Shown here: positions 55,669 through 63,230 of the stretch, one piece after another
How positions within the stretch are numbered: the first letter of the stretch is position 1
How the letters are laid out: every line of letters starts with the position of its first letter
Source: Polaromonas sp. A23
GTDB taxonomy: Bacteria; Pseudomonadota; Gammaproteobacteria; Burkholderiales; Burkholderiaceae_C
NCBI RefSeq assembly: GCF_002001015.1
Contig: NZ_MUNO01000050.1
Location: 62,001-126,000, forward strand
DNA: 64,000 nucleotides
Reading direction: 5' to 3'
The notes under the pieces: generated by a model
The model's database searches: none
Seen by the model: the letters and a program-made list of their open reading frames with translations, nothing else
Told to the model about the DNA's origin: nothing
Made by a program: the position numbers and the translations under genes

Positions 55669-56334
55669 ATGTTTAACGATATTGAGGCGGTGCTGTTTGA
55701 CCTTGACGGCACGTTGATTGACAGTGCCCCGGACTTGGGTGCTGCAGCTGACAAGATGCGCACCGACAGAGGCCTGATTTCCCTCCCGCTGGCCGAATAC
55801 AGGCCCATGGCTGGCGCTGGCGCCAGGGGCATGATAGGCGTGGCTTTTGGCTTCACGCCAGACCACGCTGACTATGGCGCCTTGAAAGAAGAGTTTTTCA
55901 CGAACTACGAGGCCTGTATGACCGAGCGGACATACGCCTTTGACGGTGTGGCCGAGTTGATCGCCCAAATAAACAGCGTCGGACTCAAATGGGGTGTCGT
56001 CACGAATAAATCGGAGCGCTTCACCTTGCCGCTGACCCGCCAGATGCCTTTGTTCGTTACGGCGCAAACCATTGTTAGTGGTGATACAACGCCTCATGCC
56101 AAACCGCACCCAGCCCCGCTTTTGGAGGCTGCCCGCCAACTCGGGCTTGTGCCGGGCCGTTGTGTCTACGTGGGAGACGACGAACGCGACATTGTTGCTG
56201 GCCGTGCAGCCGGCATGCCAACGGTGGCAGCTGCCTATGGCTATTTGGGAGCGCTGGCGGACACCGAGCGCTGGAACGCTGATGCCACCATTGTTTCTCC
56301 AGCTTCTCTCTTGAATTTTCTGCGAATGGCTTAA
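55669..56334 (+). CDS. gph: Phosphoglycolate phosphatase (HAD superfamily)
   Basis: A 221-residue HAD hydrolase. Motif I is LFDLDGTLIDSAPDL with the nucleophile Asp, motif II is VVTNKS, the motif III Lys is in HAKPHPAPLL and motif IV is YVGDDERDI. It probably removes phosphoglycolate formed in DNA repair, as in the common ubiG-gph pair. A role in ubiquinone synthesis is sometimes proposed for such neighbours but is not shown here. Confidence 0.9.
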   Translation: MFNDIEAVLFDLDGTLIDSAPDLGAAADKMRTDRGLISLPLAEYRPMAGAGARGMIGVAFGFTPDHADYGALKEEFFTNYEACMTERTYAFDGVAELIAQINSVGLKWGVVTNKSERFTLPLTRQMPLFVTAQTIVSGDTTPHAKPHPAPLLEAARQLGLVPGRCVYVGDDERDIVAGRAAGMPTVAAAYGYLGALADTERWNADATIVSPASLLNFLRMA

Positions 56335-56346
56335 ACTAGTCCGCTT

Positions 56347-56733
56347 GGGGCTGCATTGGTTTCGACGTGGGTTCGGACGCGGTGTGGTGCATGTCGAGCT
56401 GAGTGTGCTCGTAAAACTGATTCAAACAAACTAACTGCAAACGACGAACGTTTCGCACTCGCTGCTTAATTGCCAGTGAGCTTTACAACAGCAGGCCGAT
56501 GGGCTGGGCAAGGGGTTTTTAGCGCAAGTTAAACGCTCCCGGCTGTAAAGATAATTTCATCGGCTGGCTCCTGGCTGGGTACCTTAACCCGGGGCGAGAA
56601 AATAGGGTGCTGGCGTCCTGTGTAGCGTGCGACTGCGCGACACAGGTGGCGAGACCTAAATCAGACCGCTAAACATGTAGATCTGCCCGAACAAGGCTTG
56701 CGGACGGGGGTTCAAATCCCCCCAGCTCCACCA
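56347..56733 (+). ncRNA. ssrA: tmRNA (transfer-messenger RNA)
   Basis: A one-piece tmRNA that rescues stalled ribosomes. The 5' GGGGCTG pairs with the 3' CAGCTCC next to ACCA; the T-arm GGGGGTTCAAATCCCCCC is present near the end. The resume codon GCA at 56437 opens the tag A-NDERFALAA, ending in TAA at 56467-56469. This tag is typical of Burkholderiales. Several pseudoknot segments lie between tag and 3' end. Confidence 0.97.
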
Positions 56734-56744
56734 TATGCCAGTAC

Positions 56745-56782
56745 AAAGGCCGCTAACTAGAGATAGTCAGCGGCCTTTTTTA
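56745..56782 (+). terminator. Intrinsic terminator after tmRNA
   Basis: AAAGGCCGCTAACTA pairs with TAGTCAGCGGCCTTT (one mismatch), followed by TTT. Confidence 0.85.
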
Positions 56783-56866
56783 TGGAGAACTAACGGATTA
56801 CAGTGTTGCAGCCTGCCCAGGCTCCTAGGCTGTTCTTGGTAGCCGAACGGCCAGAGTTCAGGTCGA

Positions 56867-56901
56867 GGGACAGATAGTGAGAACGATTTTTCACCTGTCC
56901 C
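56867..56901. repeat. REP-like hairpin between ssrA and rdgC
   Basis: GGGACAG and CTGTCCC are inverted around a 21-base segment in which TGAGAA and TTTTCA also oppose each other. It resembles the GGGACAG...CTGTCCC hairpins seen with REP-associated transposases in proteobacteria. No transposase gene is near. The rest of the ssrA-rdgC gap holds nothing I recognise. Confidence 0.5.
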
Positions 56902-56966
56902 CCATTTGGGTATCCCTGGCCGTTAACGCGTTAAAAATCCATCGGCTGCGGTTTTTGCCTAGCCGT

Positions 56967-57953
56967 TTATATGGTGGCAAGCTCGGCCACTGGCTTTTCG
57001 ACGTTGAGAGCCGGCGCTGCTGCCGCATCAGCTGACATTTCTCCCCCCAAAGCCTCCAGAAGGTCAGGAATCAGGGCTGTCAACTCGCCGGTCAAGATGG
57101 CAGCATCGGCATCAAAGCCGTCGTCGTCCTTCCCTTTGTCCTGCACCCCATCCAGAACGACATCAAGCAGCTTCAGTTTGCGTACTTGGGCTGCATCAGT
57201 CAGTACAAACGATATCCGGTCATTCCATGTCATCGCCAGCTGTGTGGGTACCTTGCCCGCCGCAATGTGTTCGGCAACTTCGTCGATTTCGAGTGTGTGG
57301 CGCGAATAACGGACGGTCGATTTCTGATCGTCAGGCATTTTCAGTTCGCAGTCCCTGTCGATGGTGAAGTTGACGGGAGCTTCGCGGCTTGAGAGCCAGT
57401 GAGCCATGGCGGTGGCCGCCGCCATGGTGGTCTGCACCGGCCTTGCCATCAGGCCCGTGGTAGACCCAGGAATTTCGCTGAGCGCTTCAATCAACTGGCT
57501 CACCACTTTGTCGGCCCCGGTGAGGCTTCCTGAGTCCACAACCAGGAATTTGTTGACCGGATCTATCCATAGCGTGGTGGCGGAACGCTTGACGAAGGCA
57601 CGCGGCAGTAGGTCGAGAATCACCTCTTCCTTGAACTCCTTCTTGATTTTCGAACCTACGCGTTCATGCCCGGTTTCCTGCTTGTATTGCTCAATGCGTT
57701 GCTCCACGGCGTCCTTGATGGCGGACGCCGGCAGAGGGCGTCGCTCGGTACCAAGGCGCAAGATCAGTTGCTGTCCAACGCTTTCAGCGAGCACCGTGCT
57801 CTTGTTGCCGCGTGGCGCGACCCAGCCGCTGGATTCCGCTTGCGTAGCGCCGCAGGGCAGGAAGCGGCTGGTCTGAAGGGCCTCTTCAAGCGCATCCAGT
57901 GGGGGCAGGGTGAAGTCGTCGGCAATTCGGAAAAAGGAAGCAGCTTTGAACAT
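56967..57953 (-). CDS. rdgC: Recombination-associated protein RdgC
   Basis: A 328-residue, ring-forming, non-specific DNA-binding protein that limits RecA activity. The start MFKAASFFRIADDFTLPPLDALEEAL and the segments FLPCGATQAESSGWVAPRG and AMTWNDRISFVLTDAAQVRKLKLLDV are characteristic of RdgC. The length is slightly longer than E. coli RdgC (303) because of an Ala/Pro-rich C-terminal tail. Confidence 0.94.
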   Translation of the reverse strand: MFKAASFFRIADDFTLPPLDALEEALQTSRFLPCGATQAESSGWVAPRGNKSTVLAESVGQQLILRLGTERRPLPASAIKDAVEQRIEQYKQETGHERVGSKIKKEFKEEVILDLLPRAFVKRSATTLWIDPVNKFLVVDSGSLTGADKVVSQLIEALSEIPGSTTGLMARPVQTTMAAATAMAHWLSSREAPVNFTIDRDCELKMPDDQKSTVRYSRHTLEIDEVAEHIAAGKVPTQLAMTWNDRISFVLTDAAQVRKLKLLDVVLDGVQDKGKDDDGFDADAAILTGELTALIPDLLEALGGEMSADAAAAPALNVEKPVAELATI

Positions 57954-58102
57954 GAAATCCAGGGAGGTGAGGTGTCGGAAAGGAGGAGGGAAAAACCGCT
58001 GGTGAAGGCGGCGTTACGGGCAGGCCAGGCTGCAGAAATTCTAAGTGACGCACAGGCCAAATGCCGCACTTGCTTACCTTGCTGTCAGCTTCGCCCGCAC
58101 AC

Positions 58103-58648
58103 TCATTCGATGTCGATCACATGAATGCCGTAAGCGCCTTTGCGGCGATCAGAAAAATAGCAAACCAGGGTTTCTTTCACGGTTTTGAAGGCCAACTCAT
58201 CCCAGGGGATTTCGGCCTCGGTAAACAGCCTGGCTTCTATCGTTTCATGCCCGGGATTGAATTTTTCGCTGAGCAAGCGGGCGCGGTAATAGAGGTGAAC
58301 CTGGCCGACACGCTCGACGTTCATCACGCTGAACAGGTCTTCCATTTCGAACTGTGCACCGGCTTCCTCGTCAGTTTCCCGTGCGGCGCCCTGCGAGGTG
58401 GTTTCATCAAGCTCCATGAAACCCGCGGGCAATGTCCACTTTCCCCAGCGCGGCTCAATGTTGCGCTTGCACAGCAACACCCTGTCACCCCAATGCGGCA
58501 CCGTACCGACCACATTGAGCGGGTTTTCGTAGTGGATGGTGCCGCAGGCGGGGCAGACGGCGCGTTCCCGCGTGTCGCCGTCATCCGGCAACCGGTAAAG
58601 CACGGTAGTGCCGCAATTTTTGCAGTGTTTGATGGGGCTGCGGTGCAT
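58103..58648 (-). CDS. Nudix hydrolase with N-terminal zinc ribbon
   Basis: A 181-residue protein. Residues about 8-40 carry a zinc ribbon (CKNCG and CPACG). The Nudix box GFMELDETTSQGAARETDEEAGA follows at about 76-98 with all catalytic acids present. This layout is found in NADH pyrophosphatase-like and ADP-ribose pyrophosphatase-like enzymes; the substrate is not evident. It is upstream of rdgC on the same strand, with a 149-base gap. Confidence 0.9.
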   Translation of the reverse strand: MHRSPIKHCKNCGTTVLYRLPDDGDTRERAVCPACGTIHYENPLNVVGTVPHWGDRVLLCKRNIEPRWGKWTLPAGFMELDETTSQGAARETDEEAGAQFEMEDLFSVMNVERVGQVHLYYRARLLSEKFNPGHETIEARLFTEAEIPWDELAFKTVKETLVCYFSDRRKGAYGIHVIDIE

Positions 58649-58671
58649 CGCATGCAGTGTAAATTGAAAGC

Positions 58672-58697
58672 AAAAAGGCTCCCGAGAGAGCCTTTTT
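58672..58697 (-). terminator. Intrinsic terminator after the TRAP receptor gene
   Basis: AAAAAGGCTC and GAGCCTTTTT flank a short loop. It ends the catabolic cluster transcript on the minus strand and separates it from the Nudix gene. Confidence 0.85.
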
Positions 58698-58712
58698 GCT
58701 TCATGCCCGTAC

Positions 58713-59765
58713 TCAGGCTTTGGTGGTCTTGCTGTGCTTCTCGATCAGGCTGCGTGCGGTGTCGAGGAGCTTTTTGCCGTCGAACCCTTTTTTGTTCATG
58801 TCCTCGACCCATTCAACTTCCACGGTACGTGACTTGCGGCGGAAGTCCTGCGCCTCAGCGGCGCTGACGGTGTAGATGGTGTTGCCGCGGTCGCTGGCGG
58901 TTTTGCGGCCGGGGACGTCGTTGCCCTGCTGAACCTTGCCCAGCCAGGCAGACGTGGCCATGCCGGAGTTGTTGTCGATGACTTTTTTCAGGTCTGGTGC
59001 CAGCGAGTTGTATTTGGCCTTGTTCATGGCCATGACGAAGGTCGTGGTGTAGAGGCTGCCGCCCGCCGGGTCAAACTCGGCATGGAACTTTGTGAGTTCG
59101 TTGACCTTGACCGAAGGCACAACTTCCCAGGGAATCACGCAACCATTGATGGTGCCTTTGCTCAGCGCATCGGTGATGGCCGGCAAGGGCATGCCGACCG
59201 GGGTGGCGCCGAGCATGCCCATCAACTTGGTGACCTGGCGGGTGGGCGCGCGCATTTTGAGGCCACGCATGTCGGCGATGGACCTGACCGGTTTGTCCAC
59301 GGTATGAATCACGCCAGGGCCGTGCACGTGAAGCGCGAGGACCTGGGTATCCTTGAACTCGTCCGGAGCCATGGTCTGCACGTATTCCCAATAGGCCTTG
59401 GAAGTGGCTTCGGCGTTGGACATCATGAACGGCAGTTCAAACGCCTCTATGCGGGGGAAGCGGCCCGCCGTGTTGCCAGGCAGGGTCCACACCACGTCAA
59501 CAACACCGTCCTTGGCCTGGTCGTACAACTGCACCGGCGTGCCACCCAGCTGCATGGCCGGATAGGCCTCGAACTTGATGCGGCCACCCGATTCCTTTTC
59601 AATCTTTTCCATCCAGGGTTTGTGCATGCCCAGCCAGACATTTGATGCCGGAGACATGAAGGTATGAAATTTCAGGGTGACAGCCTGCTGGGCCAGGCTG
59701 GAGAGGGAAGGTGCGCCCAGCGCAGCCGCTGCGCCGGTTTTCAGAAGGGTACGTCGCTGAATCAT
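58713..59765 (-). CDS. TRAP transporter solute receptor (DctP family)
   Basis: A 350-residue periplasmic binding protein. It has a twin-arginine-like signal (QRRTLLKTGAAAALGAPSLSSLA). DctP-family features are VTLKFHTFMSP, GGRIKFEAYPAMQLGG, RMRAPTRQV-like SIADMRGLKMRAPTRQVTKLMGMLGATPV and the carboxylate-binding Arg in that segment. No DctQ/DctM membrane subunits are in the window. Being downstream of gentisate genes, it may bind an aromatic or organic acid; this is inference. Confidence 0.92.
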   Translation of the reverse strand: MIQRRTLLKTGAAAALGAPSLSSLAQQAVTLKFHTFMSPASNVWLGMHKPWMEKIEKESGGRIKFEAYPAMQLGGTPVQLYDQAKDGVVDVVWTLPGNTAGRFPRIEAFELPFMMSNAEATSKAYWEYVQTMAPDEFKDTQVLALHVHGPGVIHTVDKPVRSIADMRGLKMRAPTRQVTKLMGMLGATPVGMPLPAITDALSKGTINGCVIPWEVVPSVKVNELTKFHAEFDPAGGSLYTTTFVMAMNKAKYNSLAPDLKKVIDNNSGMATSAWLGKVQQGNDVPGRKTASDRGNTIYTVSAAEAQDFRRKSRTVEVEWVEDMNKKGFDGKKLLDTARSLIEKHSKTTKA

Positions 59766-59876
59766 GTGTTGTCTCCGGTGGGTATGGTTAGAAAGTAATG
59801 CACGATGAGTTGTTTGAGAACCGGTAATAGCCCTGATGAGAGGGGGTTAACTGACGTACGAGCAGGGTGGCATCTG

Positions 59877-59895
59877 TCCACAAGCGGTTTGTGGA
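59877..59895. promoter_or_regulatory. Perfect dyad upstream of the TRAP receptor gene
   Basis: TCCACAA-GCGGT-TTGTGGA is an exact 7-5-7 inverted repeat in the 204-base gap between the hydrolase and the TRAP receptor genes, about 110 bases before the receptor start. It has no T-tract, so an operator is more likely than a terminator. The binding protein is unknown. Confidence 0.45.
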
Positions 59896-59969
59896 ACCCG
59901 CAACGGAGTTGGCTGAGCATGATCAAGAGAGTGCCTGCGCGGAAATTGCACAGGCGCCTCGGCGCGGGT

Positions 59970-60665
59970 TCAGGCCACTTTCACCGACAGGGTGCCCAGG
60001 CCTTTGACTTCGCCGACCATGGTGTCACCCGACACCACGGCCGCCACACCTTCGGGTGTGCCTGTGTAAATCAGGTCACCGGGCTGTAATTCCCACGCGG
60101 CCGACAGGTGCTCAATGGTTTCGGCTATGTTCCAGATCAGCTTGGAGACATGGCTGCGCTGGCGGTCCTTGCCATTGACCTGCAGATACAGCTCGGCATT
60201 GATCACATCGCCGGCCTGTGCTGCAGGAGTGATGGGCCCGATTGGGGCGGAGTGGTCATAGGCTTTGCCGATGCACCACGGGCGCCCCTGCTTTTTCATT
60301 TCTCCCTGCAGGTCGCGGCGCGTCATGTCCAGACCTACGGCGTAACCGTAGACGTGCTTGTAGGCGTCGGCGGCCTTGATGTTCTTGCCGCCCTTGCCAA
60401 TGGCCGCCACGAGTTCGATTTCGTGGTGCAGGTTTTTGGTCAAGCTGGGATAGGGAATGGTGCCGGTCTGGCCGGCCTCCACCACCACCACCGCATCGGC
60501 GGGTTTCAGAAAGAAAAAAGGCGGCTCGCGGCCGGTGAACCCCATCTCCTTGGCGTGTTCTTCGTAGTTGCGTCCCACGCAATAGACGCGGTGAACGGGG
60601 AAGCGCTCGGTCGTGCCGACAACGGGCACGGAGACTGTTGCGGGTGGGGGAAATACAAAGCTCAT
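59970..60665 (-). CDS. Fumarylacetoacetate hydrolase-family protein, probable fumarylpyruvate hydrolase
   Basis: A 231-residue FAH-fold hydrolase. It shows [15 protein letters not shown], the metal-binding [17 protein letters not shown] and [14 protein letters not shown], and ends [18 protein letters not shown]. Its ATG overlaps the stop of the gentisate dioxygenase gene (ATGA), so it most likely cleaves fumarylpyruvate to fumarate and pyruvate, the last step of the gentisate pathway. The ATG at 60665 is preferred over a longer frame to 60770. Confidence 0.9.
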   Translation of the reverse strand: MSFVFPPPATVSVPVVGTTERFPVHRVYCVGRNYEEHAKEMGFTGREPPFFFLKPADAVVVVEAGQTGTIPYPSLTKNLHHEIELVAAIGKGGKNIKAADAYKHVYGYAVGLDMTRRDLQGEMKKQGRPWCIGKAYDHSAPIGPITPAAQAGDVINAELYLQVNGKDRQRSHVSKLIWNIAETIEHLSAAWELQPGDLIYTGTPEGVAAVVSGDTMVGEVKGLGTLSVKVA

Positions 60666-61729
60666 GACAACCTCTCTTCTCTGTGTATGCCCAATGCCTG
60701 ATGCACGGGACGGTCTGAAAAACTGAACAGCACGCAGCCCTGCGCAGAGCGCAGGCTGGCCGTGTGCCACGACGGAATCACAAAATGGTCGCGCGGACCG
60801 AACTCAAAGGCCTGCTGCTGGCCGGCTTCTCCGATCAGCACGGTACCGTGCCCTTCGACGACGCTGAACACCGCGCCATCGGTTTGCCGCCAGGCCTGAC
60901 CATTAAAACCGGCCGGCAGGCGCTGCATGAAGGTGCCCATGGTCGGCATCGGCCAGCCGCCGGTGGCCGGGTTCACGTAGCGCAGCTTGACGCCGTCCCA
61001 GGCGTCGATGGGTGCCTGCTGTTCAAGCGTGTGCAAGGCTTCGCGCGTGCGTTCGTACGGGTAGCTGAAGATCGGCGACGTCTGGCCAAACGGTGCGTCA
61101 TAGCGCACCGGCAGCATGTTGGCACCGTAGCGTTGATAGCTGGTGCCCTCGGTCCGGGTAACGGGCTGTGAGCGCTCGGTGTGATTCTCGGCAAAACCGG
61201 CATCGAAAAAACGCAGCATGGGAATGTCCAGACCATCGAGCCAGACCACCGGTTCACCGCCTTCCAGCGCCTCCCGGTTGCCATGGTCATGCCAGGTCCA
61301 ACTGGGTGTGATGATGAAGTCGCCAGGCGTCATGGTGGTGCGTTCGCCGTCGACCGCGGTGTAGGCGCCGCGTCCTTCCACCACAAACCGCAGCGCGCTT
61401 TGGGTATGGCGGTGGCTGGGCGCAATTTCGCCCGGCAAGATCAGCTGCAGCCCGGCATACAGCGACTGTGTGATGCACGACTGGCCCTGCAATGCAGGGT
61501 TTTCAAGAATGAGTACGCGGCGGACTGCTTCTTCCGCTGTGATGAGTTCGCCCGACTGCATCAGGTAGGGCCGCACCTTGTTGTAGGCCCAGAAGGCCGG
61601 CACACAGGGCGTCGCTGGTTGCTGAGGCACCAAGGCGTGCAGCACCTCCCATAACGGTGCCATGTGCTGCGCGGCAATGGCGTCGTAAAAAGCCTTGCGT
61701 GGATGATCTGGAGGCGGGGTCATGTCCAT
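60662..61729 (-). CDS. gtdA: Gentisate 1,2-dioxygenase
   Basis: A 355-residue bicupin Fe(II) ring-cleavage dioxygenase that opens gentisate to maleylpyruvate. The first cupin has [24 protein letters not shown] with the metal-binding His pair and a later WHDHGN. The second cupin (about 250-340) has [14 protein letters not shown]. The overall sequence fits the GDO family (about 340-350 residues). It overlaps the hydrolase gene by four bases and follows the FAD oxidoreductase by 21 bases. Maleylpyruvate isomerase is not in the window. Confidence 0.92.
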   Translation of the reverse strand: MDMTPPPDHPRKAFYDAIAAQHMAPLWEVLHALVPQQPATPCVPAFWAYNKVRPYLMQSGELITAEEAVRRVLILENPALQGQSCITQSLYAGLQLILPGEIAPSHRHTQSALRFVVEGRGAYTAVDGERTTMTPGDFIITPSWTWHDHGNREALEGGEPVVWLDGLDIPMLRFFDAGFAENHTERSQPVTRTEGTSYQRYGANMLPVRYDAPFGQTSPIFSYPYERTREALHTLEQQAPIDAWDGVKLRYVNPATGGWPMPTMGTFMQRLPAGFNGQAWRQTDGAVFSVVEGHGTVLIGEAGQQQAFEFGPRDHFVIPSWHTASLRSAQGCVLFSFSDRPVHQALGIHREERLS

Positions 61730-61750
61730 GGATTGCTCCTGCTCGGGGGA

Positions 61751-63100
61751 TCACCCCAAATAAACGCCATCATTCAACAGCACCTGCTGCAGGCGGGGCA
61801 AATCAGTGTTGGCGAAAGCTGTCCCGGCTGCCAGCGTCGCTGCCGCGGTGCCCGCCGCCTGGCCCATGACAAAACAACCACCACTGGCACGCGCTGCCGA
61901 TTGCCCCTCATGCGTCATGGACGCGCAGCGTCCCGCCACCAGCAGGTTGTCCACTTCGTGCGTCACCAGCATGCGCCAGGGGAGATCGTTGTATGCCCGG
62001 TTTCCGTTGCGTGGAAAGCCCCAGCTGATGGCGCCGTCTACATGCATTTCCATCGGCCAGGCGTTGATGCCAATGACGTCATCAAAACGAGCAGACGAGA
62101 GGATGTCTTCTCCGCTGAGCGAATAGGCACCGCTGATACGCCGTGTTTCGCGAATGCCGACTTGGGGTGCGATGTCTATGATGGCCGACGCTTCAAACCC
62201 AGGCACCTCGTTTTTAAGGAAACGAAAGTACTCGGTGATCTGCCGTCGTCCTTCAAGTTCACCCTCGCTGAGCTGAGTGGCGTCGGTCGCGTCCATCGCA
62301 TTGCCTTGGGCATTGCGGATTTGCGTGACGTTGGCGCGCCATTCAGCGGGATTTTTTTGCGGCCGGAGGATGGCCCCCTTGCGCGGAAATTTGTATTTCC
62401 CGGGGCTACGGGCCTCGCTTTGCTCCATCAGGTCGTTGATGGCCTTGAACTCACCGACGGCGGCGAGTGCACGCGGAGCATCGACATGGCCCACGCGAAA
62501 CATGGTGGAGGGGAAAAGTGCGCTGCCATGCCCATCGCCCAGCTCAAAGGGAACACCGGCGAAGTGGGCGACGTCGGCATCGCCGGAGCAGTCAATAAAC
62601 CTGCGCGCCCTGATCGCCTGGCGTCCGGACTTTGTTTCAACCACCAGGGCTTCGATCGCCTTGCCGTTCATCACGACCGCGGCCGCCCACGCGTGAAAGA
62701 GAATCTGCACGCCGGCAGACAGCAACAGCTGGTCGGCGGCGCATTTGTACGCAGACACGTCATAGGAGCGAACCCGGATGCGCCCCTGCATGCCGTCCTG
62801 CGGCTGGTTCAACCCCCCCAGCGCATCAATGCGTGCCAGCAAGTCGTCCACCACACCATGCACCAGCTGCTGCATCTCGCCATCCTTGCGGCCATACAGC
62901 CCTGCAAAGTTGGTGACGCCGCCAGCCGTGCCCATGCCTCCCAGAAAACCGTAGCGCTCGACCAGCAGAGTGCGCGCGCCATGCTGCGCGGCGCTGACGC
63001 TGGCAGCCAGACCAGCCGGTCCGCCACCGATCACGACCACGTCGAACTCACCGTACACCGGCAGTGTGCGGGCGGGCTCAGTAACGGTTCGCATGGTCAT
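61751..63100 (-). CDS. FAD-dependent oxidoreductase of unknown substrate
   Basis: A 449-residue flavoprotein of the FAD_oxidored type. The dinucleotide-binding site is FDVVVIGGGPAGLAASVSAAQHGARTLLVER near residue 18. GFLGGMGTAGGVTNFAGLYG follows, and RRFIDCSGDADVAHFAG and LLVAGRCASMTHEGQSAARASGGCFVMGQAAGTAAA near the end are typical. It is first of three tightly spaced genes with gentisate dioxygenase and the hydrolase, so it may oxidise a precursor feeding gentisate. It does not look like a classic aromatic hydroxylase, and the role is open. Confidence 0.88.
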   Translation of the reverse strand: MTMRTVTEPARTLPVYGEFDVVVIGGGPAGLAASVSAAQHGARTLLVERYGFLGGMGTAGGVTNFAGLYGRKDGEMQQLVHGVVDDLLARIDALGGLNQPQDGMQGRIRVRSYDVSAYKCAADQLLLSAGVQILFHAWAAAVVMNGKAIEALVVETKSGRQAIRARRFIDCSGDADVAHFAGVPFELGDGHGSALFPSTMFRVGHVDAPRALAAVGEFKAINDLMEQSEARSPGKYKFPRKGAILRPQKNPAEWRANVTQIRNAQGNAMDATDATQLSEGELEGRRQITEYFRFLKNEVPGFEASAIIDIAPQVGIRETRRISGAYSLSGEDILSSARFDDVIGINAWPMEMHVDGAISWGFPRNGNRAYNDLPWRMLVTHEVDNLLVAGRCASMTHEGQSAARASGGCFVMGQAAGTAAATLAAGTAFANTDLPRLQQVLLNDGVYLG

Positions 63101-63114
63101 GAGGATTCTTTAGT

Positions 63115-63230
63115 CAAGCAGGGGCCGCGGGTCCGGCTCCGCCGGCCCGCAGGCGCAGCGGCCCCTTTCCCAGTGCAAGGGGCAGGGAGCCGCCGCAGGC
63201 TCGAAGTGAGCGACCGTGGGGGCTCATTCA
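63115..63230 (-). repeat. Family-B GC-rich dispersed repeat
   Basis: Its first 51 bases (63115-63165) are the exact reverse complement of 18509-18559, and its far end (TGAGCCCCCAC on the minus strand) matches the flank of that copy. It fills the gap between the FAD oxidoreductase and the Bug receptor genes and slightly overlaps the latter's 3' end. Confidence 0.85.

Noticed and set aside
56734-56966. Genomic island at the tmRNA 3' end
   Set aside because: No integrase, no repeated attachment sequence and only 233 bases before rdgC, a core gene.
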